Positions 47,456 to 58,190 of a stretch of 64,000 bases of DNA are shown one piece after another. The DNA lies in assembly GCA_029204225.1 (NCBI GenBank), contig CM055098.1, forward strand, positions 56,058,537-56,122,536, written 5' to 3'. Made by a program: the position numbers and the translations under genes. The DNA comes from Diphasiastrum complanatum. Its lineage: Eukaryota > Streptophyta > Lycopodiopsida > Lycopodiales > Lycopodiaceae. Within the stretch, counting starts at the first letter, position 1. Each line of letters starts with the position of its first letter. The notes beneath the pieces are model-generated. The model ran no database searches. It saw nothing but the letters and a program-made list of their open reading frames with translations, and was not told the DNA's origin.

Positions 47456-48108
47456 TGTGAAAAATTGTCAACTAGTAGTATTTTCCTAACTTGAGATTTT
47501 GTAGGCCTATGGCCAAATAAAAGTTAGAGATAGGTTCATACATGTATGTAGAGGCCCAAAGTATGTGTACACTACTTTTGAGGTCACATTAATTAGAGGA
47601 GGTCGAGTGTGGAGCTCTTCTATTGGCTCATAATTTGGTGCATTCCTATTTGACCAAATTTCTAGGTATATGGGTGAATCCTATTGGACCCCAATTTTAG
47701 CCTATCATAAGACAAGTGGCCAAGAGGCACTATGGCTGCTATAAATAGCCATCTCCACGAGTATGTACACATCTCATTTTCATTCTATTGAATGAATGTT
47801 ATGCTCTTTGAAGATCCATCTTCTTCTCTCTCACTTTTTTGTTCATATCTTGCATTCTAGCCACTAGAATTGTGATTTCTTTGTTGCTATGGCTTCACAC
47901 GTGTGAAATGCAGGTTGTAGGCTCTGAAGTACGGACAGGGACAGCAAGTTTCTGTTTGTGGAAGCTTATGATCAGATTTTGATGTTTAGTTGATGTTTAG
48001 TATGCTTAACATCACAATTTCTATCATTTTTTCAATCTAGATGTGCATAACTTCCATGGCCAAGATCTTTATGAAACTTTAGCATCTTTTGGATCTGAGT
48101 TTTTCACA
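47456..48108 (+). repeat. 5' LTR of E
   Basis: It has TG/CA ends and a TATA box CTATAAATAG at about 47739-47748. About 150 bp further, CACACGTGTG lies at 47896-47905 with AGTACGG at 47928-47934. By position these last motifs should lie in the transcribed R/U5 part. Confidence 0.93.
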
Positions 48109-48120
48109 TGGTATCAGAGC
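48109..48120 (+). other. Primer-binding site of E (tRNA-iMet)
   Basis: TGGTATCAGAGC immediately follows the 5' LTR. Confidence 0.95.
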
Positions 48121-48717
48121 ATTAGGCGGCCAAATGTGCAGGTTTTGCCAGATTTAGAAGAGATTTGTGGGCGAGTTTGCTTTTGTAGCATTCCAATCAA
48201 GTTTCTAGCTAAAAATCTTGTTGATTTATGTGTAGAAATTGGATCTTTGTGATCAAAACATCATTTGTATGCATTTCAATTGAAGTAGGGCGAATTCCCT
48301 CTGTACTTATCAGAATAAGGAGACAAAAATTGTTTTGGAAAGAGGGAGATGCAAGATCCAACAAGATCCTATTAGTTTTCCATTCTAGCATATAGTTTTT
48401 TGATTCAATTTCTTGCTTCTTCATGTCAAAAACTTCAAAATTGATGTAACCCTCTGATTTTCAGTTTGCTGAATGATTCAAGAGTGTATTTCAATCTTAG
48501 GAGTGAGGGAAAAGCAAGTATATTGAGGTTTGGTCTTGGTTTGATCAAGAAATCATAAAACTAGTGGCTAAAATTAAGGAAAAAGTGAGGAAAAGAGAGA
48601 AAAAGTAAAGTTTTAGGTTCCAAATCTTTGTGATTTCTTCTTGTGTTTCATTTGTTGATTCAAGAGAGTGCTTAGTGCATTGGAACAGGTCAAAGATCAG
48701 AGATCAATCATTGCAAC

Positions 48718-51700
48718 ATGGCTACAAATGGAGGCTACATGTTGGAAAGCAATGATAGGCTTACCTCCCTCAACTATTCTACTTGGAAAGTAAGGATGGA
48801 GTCTTTGCTTGAGATGAATGAGTTGATGGATATTGTTGTAGGTGTGGAGGAGAGACCTTTGGCACCTCAAGAACAATTGAGGTATGACAAGAGGGCAAAG
48901 AAAGCCCTTCACATGATCAAGATGAATGTGACAAATGAGCTTATCAAAGAGGTTGGTAAGTGCACATCATCTAGTGAAGCTTGGGAAGCCTTGAAGAAGG
49001 TTTATGAATCCAAGTCTACTTCTAGAGTGTTGACTTTAAGAAGGCAAATCTTTTCTTGTATGCAAAAGAAGAGTGAGAATGGACATGCTTTTGTTTTGAG
49101 AGTTAAAGCATTGAATGATGAGTTAGCATGCATTAATGATGGCATAAATAATGAGGAGCTTGTTCAAGTGATTCTCAATGGCTTGTTGGATGATCATGCT
49201 AATCTTGTTCAAAGTTATGCTATCCAAAAATGTTTACCAAGTGTTGGAGACTTGCAAGAGGTCTTGTTGGCTGAAGAATTCAGGTTGCAAGCAAGAGTGG
49301 GAGCATCTTCTACATCTCAAGGAGGAGAAGAGGAGGCAATGTTCTCTAAAGGCAAGTTCAAGGGCAAAGGTAAAAGCAATTGGTCTAAAGGGCAAGACCA
49401 AGGTGAGCACTCTACTTTTGGCAAAAAGAAGGATAGATCTAAGCTAAAATGTTTCTATTGTGGAGTCAAAGGGCATTTTGCTAGTGATTGTTTTAAGAAA
49501 AAGAGGGATCAAGGGGAAAAGCAAACCAATCTAACTATTGATGAGGGTGGGGATGAGCTTCTTTCAAATGATGCTTTTGTTATGTCATCTTGCTTGTTGG
49601 CTAATCATGGAGACATTGATCCTTGGTGGATTGATAGTGGAGCCACTTCTCATATGACATATCATAAAGAGTATTTTTCATCTTTAATGGCATTTGATGG
49701 TGATAGGAAGGTAATCTATACCGCAAATGATGGTGAGTGTGCAATCAAGGGGATTGGCACAATTCCTATTTCACTTTCTACAAATAGGAATATAGAATTG
49801 AAAGATGTTTTGCTCATTCCATCCATTACCAAGAACTTACTTAGTGTAAGCCAAATGCTTGACAAAGGATTCAAAGTTGAGTTTGATGGTGATGCTTGCT
49901 TGATCAAAAAGGGGTGTAGTATCATTGCAAAAGGGAAAAGGCAAGGGAAATTGTTCAAGCTTGATGCATGTGTTGTTGCTAACCAAGTTGGATGCATGGC
50001 AAATGAACAAATGTCAATTCAAGAGGTATGGCATAAAAGGATGGGACATCTCAACTACAAGGCCTTGGAGGTAATAGCCAAAAAGGAGGTAGTAAGGGGA
50101 CTTCCCAAGTCTCTTACTTGCTTGAATCATGTTTGTGAAGAATGTGCTTTGTCTAAATCACATAGATTGCCATATACTAGATCTATATCTAGATCTAAGA
50201 TGCCTTTTTCTCTCTTGCATTCGGATATTCATGGTGTTACTACAATTAGCAATGGAGGTGCTAAGATGTATGTAACTTTCATTGATGATTTTAGTAGATT
50301 TTGTTGGGTTTATCTACTAAAGAGCAAGGATGAGGTGTTTGATGTGTTTGTCAAGTTCAAAGTTGCTATTGAGACTCAATTTACAACCAAAATCAAATGC
50401 TTGAGGAGCGACAATGGTGGTGAATACATTTCTAACAAATTCAAAGCCTTTTGCGATGAGCATGGGATCAAGAGGGAGTACACATGTCCAAGAACACCAC
50501 AACAAAATGGAGTGGCCGAGAGGAAGAATAGAACCTTGTGTGAGAGTGCAAAGGCAATGAGATTGAATGCTAATCTTCCTAAACCTTTTTGGAGTGATGC
50601 TTTGTTGTGTGCAAATTTCCTATGTAATAGATGGCCAAGTGTTGTATTGGAAGGAAAAACCCCTTTTGAAGCTTTGTTTGGTACGAAGCCTAATGTCAAG
50701 TTTCTAAGAACTTTTGGATGCATTTGCTACTTCAACATTACTCTTGATGATAGAACTAAGGAGGATCCATCTTCAAGAAAGGGCATTTTTGTTGGTTATA
50801 GTGAAGTAAGCAAAGCATATAGGATTTATGTTCCTTCAATCAAGAAAGTGTTCACAAGTAGGGATGTCATTTTTGATGAAAGTAACATTCCAAAAGTTGT
50901 TTCAAGTGATGATGGTGTTGTTGCAACTAATGTGCTTGATGACAATGGAGTTGATGACACATTGGATGTGGATGTTGAAGAAGCCTCTTCAAGTCAAATT
51001 CCAAGGAGAACTCCAAGGCATAAAGTGAAACCCTCAAGGCTCACTTATGATGGCAAAGGTAAGCAAGTGGTGGATGGATCCAACTATGCTTTCCTAACTT
51101 CTTTTGATGTACCTTCATGTGTAGATGAAGCAAGGCAAGAAGAGGAATGGATCCAAGCAATGGATCTTGAGTTTGAAGCACTTATGAAGAACAACACATG
51201 GAGATTGGTGGAGCTTCCAAAGGGCAAAAGTGCAATTGGATGCAAATGGATCTTCAAGGTAAAGACAAATCAAGATGGATCTATCAACAAGTTGAAGGCA
51301 AGGTTGGTGGCTAAAGGTTATGCTCAAGAGCATGGCATTGACTATGAGGAAACCTTTGCACCCGTGGCAAAGATGGTGAGCATAAGAGTAATCATTTCCC
51401 TTGCAACTCTTTATGGATGGGATCTTTGGCAATTAGACATTTCTAATGCTTTCTTGAATGGTGATCTTGAAGAGGAAGTCTACATGGAGCAACCCGAGAG
51501 CTATGTTTCTCATAGCAAGCCTAATCATGTGTGTTTTCTACAAAAAAGTTTGTATGGTCTTAAGCAAGCACCAAGGAGTTGGTATGCTAGGCTTAACTCT
51601 TTTCTACTTTCTCAAAACTTCACTATGAGTGAGTATGATCATTCACTTTACTTTAGAATTAGTGCTAATGATGTTACAATCCTTCTAATTTATGTGGATG

Positions 51701-52668
51701 ACATTATTTTAAGTGGAGGGAACAAGGAAGATATAGAAGATATCAAGAAAGCACTAAAAAAGGAATTTGAAGTGCATGATCTTGGTCTTTTGAGCTATAT
51801 CTTAGGAATAGAAGTAATTAGAACTTCTCAAATCACTTTTATTTCACAAGAGAAGTATGCTATTTCTATTCTCAATAGATTTCATATGGTAGATGCAAAT
51901 CCTATTGATACACCTATGGAATCACATGTAAAGCTAACTATAAGAGGTAATGAAAGATCCTTCGAGGACATTACTCTCTATAGGAAGCTAATAGGTTCTC
52001 TTATATATCTAACCATCACAAGACCTGATTTATCTTATTGTGTTGGTAGATTAAGCCAATTCATGCAAGATCCTAGCATAGAACATTGGAAACTAGGAAA
52101 GAGGATCTTGAGATACATCTCGGGAACAAAAGATTTTGGCATTGTTTATAGAGGCTCATCACCTAACTTATTTGGTTTTTCAGATTCAGATTTTGCAGGA
52201 GACCTTATGGATAGAAAATCCATAAATGCACATGCTATTTTCATAGGTGATGGAGCTATCTCATGGATGTCGAAGAAACAAGCAACTATATCACTTTCTT
52301 CTAGTGAGGCCGAGTACAAAGCTTTGACATCATGCACAAAGGAGATGGTGTGGATCAAGAGGATGATTATGGAGCTTCATTTGCTGGATTTTTCAGAGAG
52401 TCCAATCATCTTTTGTGACAACCTTTCAGCCCAAAGTCTAGCAAGCAATCCGGTTTTCCATGCAAGGAGCAAACATATCGAGGTGGCTTACCATTTTGTG
52501 AGAGAACAAGTGTTGGCAAAAGAGATCAAGCTTGAACATGTCCCATCAAAGGAATGTGTGGCTGATATCTTTACCAAAGCATTGGGAAAGGACTTATTTT
52601 TCAAGCATAGAACAAGTCTTGGTGTACTTTCTAAATCTATGCTAAAACTAGTTGAAGAGGGAGTGTGA
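48718..52668 (+). CDS. Gag-pol polyprotein of Copia element E
   Basis: This is a single 1316-residue frame. Gag (UBN2-type) covers about residues 1-230, with a zinc knuckle CFYCGVKGHFASDC at 245-258. The protease motif DSG is at 306-308. The pre-integrase/HHCC zinc region covers about 437-476. The integrase core has D503, D565 and E601, the usual D-D-35-E spacing. RT has the LDISNAFLNG region near 906-915 and YVDD at 992-995. RNase H has the FSDSDFAGD, SSSEAEY and FCDNLSAQS motifs between about 1154 and 1239. The order gag-PR-IN-RT-RH defines Ty1/Copia. Length fits the family. The start ATG at 48718 gives MATNGGYMLESNDRL, matching the start seen in related element B. The stop codon lies just inside the 3' LTR. 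Confidence 0.96.
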   Translation: MATNGGYMLESNDRLTSLNYSTWKVRMESLLEMNELMDIVVGVEERPLAPQEQLRYDKRAKKALHMIKMNVTNELIKEVGKCTSSSEAWEALKKVYESKSTSRVLTLRRQIFSCMQKKSENGHAFVLRVKALNDELACINDGINNEELVQVILNGLLDDHANLVQSYAIQKCLPSVGDLQEVLLAEEFRLQARVGASSTSQGGEEEAMFSKGKFKGKGKSNWSKGQDQGEHSTFGKKKDRSKLKCFYCGVKGHFASDCFKKKRDQGEKQTNLTIDEGGDELLSNDAFVMSSCLLANHGDIDPWWIDSGATSHMTYHKEYFSSLMAFDGDRKVIYTANDGECAIKGIGTIPISLSTNRNIELKDVLLIPSITKNLLSVSQMLDKGFKVEFDGDACLIKKGCSIIAKGKRQGKLFKLDACVVANQVGCMANEQMSIQEVWHKRMGHLNYKALEVIAKKEVVRGLPKSLTCLNHVCEECALSKSHRLPYTRSISRSKMPFSLLHSDIHGVTTISNGGAKMYVTFIDDFSRFCWVYLLKSKDEVFDVFVKFKVAIETQFTTKIKCLRSDNGGEYISNKFKAFCDEHGIKREYTCPRTPQQNGVAERKNRTLCESAKAMRLNANLPKPFWSDALLCANFLCNRWPSVVLEGKTPFEALFGTKPNVKFLRTFGCICYFNITLDDRTKEDPSSRKGIFVGYSEVSKAYRIYVPSIKKVFTSRDVIFDESNIPKVVSSDDGVVATNVLDDNGVDDTLDVDVEEASSSQIPRRTPRHKVKPSRLTYDGKGKQVVDGSNYAFLTSFDVPSCVDEARQEEEWIQAMDLEFEALMKNNTWRLVELPKGKSAIGCKWIFKVKTNQDGSINKLKARLVAKGYAQEHGIDYEETFAPVAKMVSIRVIISLATLYGWDLWQLDISNAFLNGDLEEEVYMEQPESYVSHSKPNHVCFLQKSLYGLKQAPRSWYARLNSFLLSQNFTMSEYDHSLYFRISANDVTILLIYVDDIILSGGNKEDIEDIKKALKKEFEVHDLGLLSYILGIEVIRTSQITFISQEKYAISILNRFHMVDANPIDTPMESHVKLTIRGNERSFEDITLYRKLIGSLIYLTITRPDLSYCVGRLSQFMQDPSIEHWKLGKRILRYISGTKDFGIVYRGSSPNLFGFSDSDFAGDLMDRKSINAHAIFIGDGAISWMSKKQATISLSSSEAEYKALTSCTKEMVWIKRMIMELHLLDFSESPIIFCDNLSAQSLASNPVFHARSKHIEVAYHFVREQVLAKEIKLEHVPSKECVADIFTKALGKDLFFKHRTSLGVLSKSMLKLVEEGV

Positions 52669-53316
52669 AAAATTGTCAACTAGTAGTATTTTCCTAACTT
52701 GAGATTTTGTAGGCCTATGGCCAAATAAAAGTTAGAGATAGGTTCATACATGTATGTAGAGGCCCAAAGTATGTGTACACTACTTTTGAGGTCACATTAA
52801 TTAGAGGAGGTCGAGTGTGGAGCTCTTCTATTGGCTCATAATTTGGTGCATTCCTATTTGACCAAATTTCTAGGTATATGGGTGAATCCTATTGGACCCC
52901 AATTTTAGCCTATCATAAGACAAGTGGCCAAGAGGCACTATGGCTGCTATAAATAGCCATCTCCACGAGTATGTACACATCTCATTTTCATTTTATTGAA
53001 TGAATGTTATGCTCTTTGAAGATCCATCTTCTTCTCTCTCACTTTTTTGTTCATATCTTGCATTCTAGCCACTAGAATTGTGATTTCTTTGTTGCTATGG
53101 CTTCACACGTGTGAAATGCAGGTTGTAGGCTCTGAAGTACGGACAGGGACAGCAAGTTTCTGTTTGTGGAAGCTTATGATCAGATTTTGATGTTTAGTTG
53201 ATGTTTAGTATGCTTAACATCACAATTTCTATCATTTTTTCAATCTAGATGTGCATAACTTCCATGGCCAAGATCTTTATGAAACTTTAGCATCTTTTGG
53301 ATCTGAGTTTTTCACA
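52664..53316 (+). repeat. 3' LTR of E
   Basis: This is the 653-bp partner of the 5' LTR, preceded by a purine-rich tract (GAAGAGGGAG). CACACGTGTG lies at 53104-53113. Confidence 0.93.
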
Positions 53317-53321
53317 CTCAG

Positions 53322-54138
53322 CCTCCCTTGCTGGAATGTTGTCATGGCTCTCGCCTTGGCTTGCTAGCGCCCCGGAGACTAGGGTCGGTCACACACTTGA
53401 AATGTAACCTTCTCAGATTTATCAATAAAGTGGGATTTTCCTCAAACTGACTCTGGTTACCTTCTGGGTTTCAGTGTTCGGTAAAAAGCGCCAGTTGTAA
53501 GGCCGCTTTCAAAATTTTTAACTTGGCACATAGCTGAGGGTCGTATCCCGGGACGCCAGCGGTATGCCGTCGGGACCATTCGGTCCGTGGCGCCAGCGGT
53601 ATGCTGTCGGGACCATTTGGTCCAAGAACTGGTTGTTTCCATATCTGTCGCGGCTTGTGGTTCTGAGTGTTCCTTGCATGAACGTGAATGGGTTAAGCTC
53701 TTGGGGAACGGGCTCTAACCTGTCGGCTGAGTTGGATGGCTTGCTTGGGTGGATGTTACCTGTTTATGGCTGTCCAGTCTGGCGTGGCGCCAGGTTGGCT
53801 TCCAGCGCTCGTGACGAAGCTTTCAGTTGGTTAAGTCTGATGTAAGTCAGACCGCTTGCTTGGAATGGATGTTACTCGTTTGTAACGAAGCTTCGAGTTC
53901 GTTAAGTTTGATGTATGTCGGGCGGCTTGCTTGGAGGGAAGTCACCCACGTCGGGACCCCCGATCTGGCATGGCGCCAGGTTGGATCTCAATGTTGGTTT
54001 TCGGAACTTCAAGTTGGTTAAGTCTGATCGTTGTTGGCGAGTTGGCTGCTTGTATGTCAAGTGGGTTTGGATGGCAAGAGTTGAAGGCTGGGAAGCTAAG
54101 TCGTGGTTCCCGGCTCCCTTTGGGATGCCTGCGCTACA
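53322..54138 (+). repeat. 3' LTR of F2, part 2
   Basis: This continues the LTR after E and ends GCGCTACA at 54138. It is followed by target duplication GCAAG (54139-54143). Confidence 0.92.
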
Positions 54139-54143
54139 GCAAG

Positions 54144-54952
54144 CCATCCAACTCAGCCGACAGGTTAGAGCCCGTTCCCCAAGAGCTTAACCCATTCATG
54201 TTCATGCAAGGAACACTCAGAACCACAAGCCGCGACAGATATGGAAACAACCAGTTCTTGGACCAAATGGTCCCGACAGCATACCGCTGGCGTCCCGGGA
54301 GACGACCCTCAGCTATGTGCCAAGTTAAAAATTTTGAAAGCGGCCTTACAACTGGCGCTTTTACCGAACACTGAAACCCAGACGGTAATCAGAGTCAGTT
54401 TGAGGAAAATCCCACTTTATTGATAAATTTGAGAAGGTTACATCTCAAGTGTGTGACCGACCCTAGTCTCCGGGGCGCTAGCATGCCAAGGCGAGAGCCA
54501 TGACAACATTCCAGCAAGGGAGGCTGAGACTTGGTTGGAGCTCGCCCTGAGTCGCAACCCGCACTCCCCTATAGTATTGGTGTGATTCGGCACCCCCCCT
54601 CATACCAAGCACTCTACCCAAGCTGGTAAAGCACGTTTTTCTCTCTCTAGGATTTTCTCTTTCTAGAAAGTCATTTTCTCTCTCTAGATTTTATTGATCC
54701 CCAGGCTTCCTTTAATCATGCCTAGATCGTGTGAGGTGATTGCACATCGATCTGAGCTCTCTGGACTTCGCTAGAACCGATCAAAGATTTTCAGCCATAG
54801 GAACATGGCGCCGGCTGGATTCTGGTCACAGTGGCGCCGGGAGCGGCGCCGGCGCCGTTGGCGCCGGGAGCAGCAGGGGCGCTGCTGGCGCCGGGGACAT
54901 AACTGGCGCCGATGGCGCCGGAAGTAAAGCTTGTAAAGGTAGCTTTACAACA
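54144..54952 (-). repeat. 5' LTR of F1, part 2
   Basis: These are the remaining 809 bp of the F1 5' LTR, ending TTTACAACA. It is followed by target duplication GGTTT (54953-54957). Confidence 0.92.
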
Positions 54953-54957
54953 GGTTT

Positions 54958-55325
54958 GGGAGCACAAAATCAGAGATGTCTCTCTATACTGATCCGTTTT
55001 GCAAGCTGTAAAAACTCAAAGGAGGGCGCCTTAGCAGTGCGAATCAGATCTGAAGAGGCTTTGTGGAGCCGCAAGCCAGCAAGCGAGCCAGATCATATCC
55101 AAGGCTGGGCAGCCATAGCTGGTAGAAAGAGAGGAGGAAGTCGTGAGAGAGAGCGGGCAGCTCGCGCGTGCCCAACGCGATGGATGCTGTAGCGTCTGAA
55201 AGGCCATAGCGATTGTAGGAGCACGGTTCAACACCCAGATGCAGTTTGGACCTTTGGATGAGGTGTCAGATGCATCGATGGTCCAGAACTTGTGATGGGA
55301 GAGAAACATGGACCACAAGATTTGG
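54958..55325 (+). mobile_element. Element H leader, part 2
   Basis: This continues the H leader after F1. It is GC-richer than its surroundings, with short frames only. It ends abruptly at 55325/55326, where the right inverted-repeat arm begins inside LTR C sequence. This is the inner junction of the inverted duplication. Confidence 0.55.
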
Positions 55326-55814
55326 CATTTTGTCAATATTGTTTGTTAGTTACTTGAATGGCCAAAGTGCCACTTGTAAATTCACACCTAAAGTAGCTTA
55401 CCACGAGTCAAGAGGAGTGGTTTTGTCCATTTGGTAGTGATTCCTACTTTGTAGGATCTAGACCATGATTTATGATGAGATTTGTATCTATCATGCACCT
55501 AACAACATGACTCTTGGATCTAGGCTAGGGTTTTCACATTAGTGTCTTTTACTATGTATTCTTATTCTCCATAGTGAGGAGATAGAAACTTTTTGGAGCC
55601 TCAAGGAGAAACTCGAGTTTTCTGTCTATGTATTGTGATTGCTTTTGATTCCAATGAAACCTAGCTTTGGCACACTCTAAACTCTGTCTACAGGCCGTAC
55701 TACAGCCTCATTTCCACACATGTGAAGTTGGATTATCTTGTTTTCTGATGACACAATCAACCTTGTGGATCATTCAAAGATCCATTTATGGTCCTTAGTA
55801 CTATACTTTTAACA
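55326..55814 (+). repeat. Truncated LTR C in right arm
   Basis: This inverted copy of LTR C lacks its last 48 bp or so at the inner junction and a block of about 60 bp near 55738. It retains the standard TGTTAAAAG end (reverse complement at 55806-55814), whereas the left copy reads TATTAAAAG. Confidence 0.8.
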
Positions 55815-58190
55815 GCCTCAACATGAAATTAAATCTCGGCATGACCAATAATCTCGAACACTGGAGGGTCGGCCTACCATATTAGGACTATTCCAGGTCC
55901 TTAACCGAATATGGCCATAATAGAGAGTCTTATCAATTGACACTAAATTATCATCTATGCTTTGTGCAGGTTCGTCACTTATTGAAACATATTACAACAA
56001 GCAAGCTTGAATACTCTTTGAAAGTTGTTTAGGCATTTAATTGAAACCACATCTACCATCATCCAGGCATGACTTCTTTTGACAATTTTTGAGTTATAGA
56101 CAAACCACACGCATCATGAACATTCATGAGATGGTTGTTTCCATTTTACTCAAATATCTACCGCTCTTCACAACGTTTTTCAACATACATAACGACATAC
56201 TTATGAGTATAAAGAGATACCTTCAAATTCTATTTACAAACCAATCTAACAACTCTTTCACATCATTCTTGAATGATTCATACCCAAACCAAATCGTAGG
56301 GTTTCCAATATAATGTTCTTAGATAGCATGGATATGCGTCAGATACAAAATTTCTACATAATAATTAGAATGGCACGAAGGTCGAGTCTTTGTGGTTCAC
56401 AAATCATGAAAAAGAGGAGCACTTTTCAGGTGGTATCTAATCCAACACATCAACTTTTGCTTCTCTTCTTGTATCATGCCTCTTGTAAGGATTTTTTTCA
56501 TGTTATAATGGCTTAGAACATGCTATAAATCATTTGGAAAGCAAGTGGTTGTGTCATCAAATGTATGCTCTTGGATGTTATAAGAGCAAGAATGAGAGAG
56601 TCATTCATAGTGTGAAAAATCATGTTTTTTTCATTTTGTGAGGCAAACTATGAACTTCTCATAAGGTTAAGTGAATCATCCACAAAGGACACTTACATCC
56701 TTGAGCAAGTATGTAGCCTCAATAAGATCAAGATAGTCTTTTATTTCAAGATTAGATCTATCATGCAAAAAGTTCATAGTTTGTGGACTAGTCAAGCTAG
56801 AATGCAAAATCTTCATAATCAACGCTTTTTCCTATTTTGTGATCTTGATCTTCATGGTCGTTATGAGACATGGAGGCCTCATATTTCTCTCATTATGGTG
56901 CAGCTATTTTCAAGGAAGTGGAGATTTCAAGCCCAAGATCTTCTTCAAGCATGGAGAGAACAAAAGGAAATGGTGGCAAATGGATAGAATGCACTTCAAA
57001 GGTGTTGCCAATGGATTTTCACCAAAGAAATCCTCTCATTGATTTGGTGAACTTGAAACTATCAAATGTCCTTTGGCTCGTTTTCACATCATATTCATAT
57101 CAAAGGATCCACTCAAGAAGTATTTTGAGTGTTGTGAAGATTTGACAAAATCTAACTTGATCATTTTGCAATATCATCTACATATTAATTTCACACATGT
57201 GTGGAGCATGTTCCCACGGTATCATACAGATAATCATGTTCTATGCATACGTCTTCTCAGGAAGAAACAATCAAACCAAGCTTTCTTCATGTTACACTTA
57301 TTAGAAGCCATTCTACTCTTTATCTGAGGCAACAATCATCATAGTTTCTATCATACAACCATAGCAATCATCCAGCAACCAATCATAGCAAGTTACAGCC
57401 AATGTAGTAGCAGGAATGCTCTTATTAATCACATATAAGCATTCATCATTGGTATCACTGGAATCCATAAGTAAAGACAGCGGTCCATCGCACTTTTTCA
57501 ATGCTTATAGTCACTTTAGTTCATTTATGATAAGTTTGATTAGTCAATAGGCCTTAATCTTGAGGTTTGGGGGTCCTCTACAAAAACCACTCCTTGTACA
57601 CTTGTAAGTTATGTGATTAAGCCAAATTTAGACTTGGATTAGATCATGATAGTGTAGGTTGCTTACACTTGGCTTGATGGTAGAGGATTATGTACATAGC
57701 ACCTCTTGCTCTCATTTGCTAATATGGACCAATCATGAAGTGAGATGCACCAAAATGGCCCAATCATTGTAAGAGGTGGCATATAGGTGGTCCAATCATG
57801 TTTCACCATTGTCTACTCTCTTGGATCTAGAGCTACTATGAGAGAGTGAGAGAGAGCCCATTCTACATTGAGTTTTTTGGAGAGATCTTGATTCTACACA
57901 TAGAATTTTTCATATACTCTCTCTCTCTCTCTCTACCCGAGAGCTACATCATGTATTCTCTCTCTACCCGAGAGCAAGCCACTTTTGTACTTAGTTTTTT
58001 TCATCACAAGTTGACTCTCAATGTGTTTGATGGATGGTGAATGATTCATGCATGTTCAAGTGCTTTTGCCAAAGATTTTTCAAGCTAGTTTGCTTGTATC
58101 TTGTTGATGATAGATCTATGTGCAATCACACACACCTTAGGAGATCATTCACATTGTTTGGGTTGTCCCCAACCGTGTGAAAAGTACACA
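55815..58190 (+). mobile_element. Copia remnant G2 (right arm)
   Basis: This is the mirror copy of 12454-14832. The non-pol interior comes first, then an LTR of about 1.06 kb from 57133 to about 58190, including the GA/CT microsatellite. It is broken and was duplicated together with the lipase, not inserted independently. Confidence 0.75.

Larger units (their letters stand above)
47456..53316 (+). mobile_element. Copia element E, whole-looking and very young
   Basis: E is a 5861-bp plus-strand Ty1/Copia element with two 653-bp LTRs, a primer site, a leader, one long gag-pol frame and a purine-rich tract before the 3' LTR. Its CTCAG target duplications are perfect. The only LTR difference I see is C versus T near 47791 and 53011, so insertion is very recent, after F2. 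It is the only element in the window that looks whole. With this gene set it is a candidate source of activity for related defective copies such as B, but helper status is an inference. Confidence 0.95.
43188..54138 (+). mobile_element. Non-autonomous LTR element F2 (plus), host of nested E
   Basis: F2 is a plus-strand sister of F1 inserted into the F1 5' LTR. Its own 5085 bp comprise a 5' LTR (43188-44433, 1246 bp), a non-coding interior (44434-47026), and a 3' LTR in two parts (47027-47455 and 53322-54138, together 1246 bp). GCAAG target duplications are perfect. I see about two differences between its LTRs, so it is very young. Its LTR exceeds that of F1 mainly by a 38-bp tandem duplication near 43850-43910. 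The structure is complete except for the insertion of E in the 3' LTR. There is no coding capacity for transposition. Confidence 0.92.
38855..54952 (-). mobile_element. Non-autonomous LTR element F1 (minus), host of nested F2 and E
   Basis: F1 spans 16.1 kb, of which 5142 bp is its own. It comprises a 3' LTR (38855-40062, 1208 bp), a non-coding interior (40063-42788), and a 5' LTR in two parts (42789-43187 and 54144-54952, together 1208 bp). The target duplication GGTTT flanks it perfectly (38850-38854, 54953-54957). The primer site and polypurine tract are present, but no gag, protease, integrase or RT can be seen. That makes it a LARD-like derivative depending on enzymes from elsewhere. By eye the LTRs differ at about 13 sites (about 1%). 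The structure is complete apart from the nested insertion. Confidence 0.92.
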
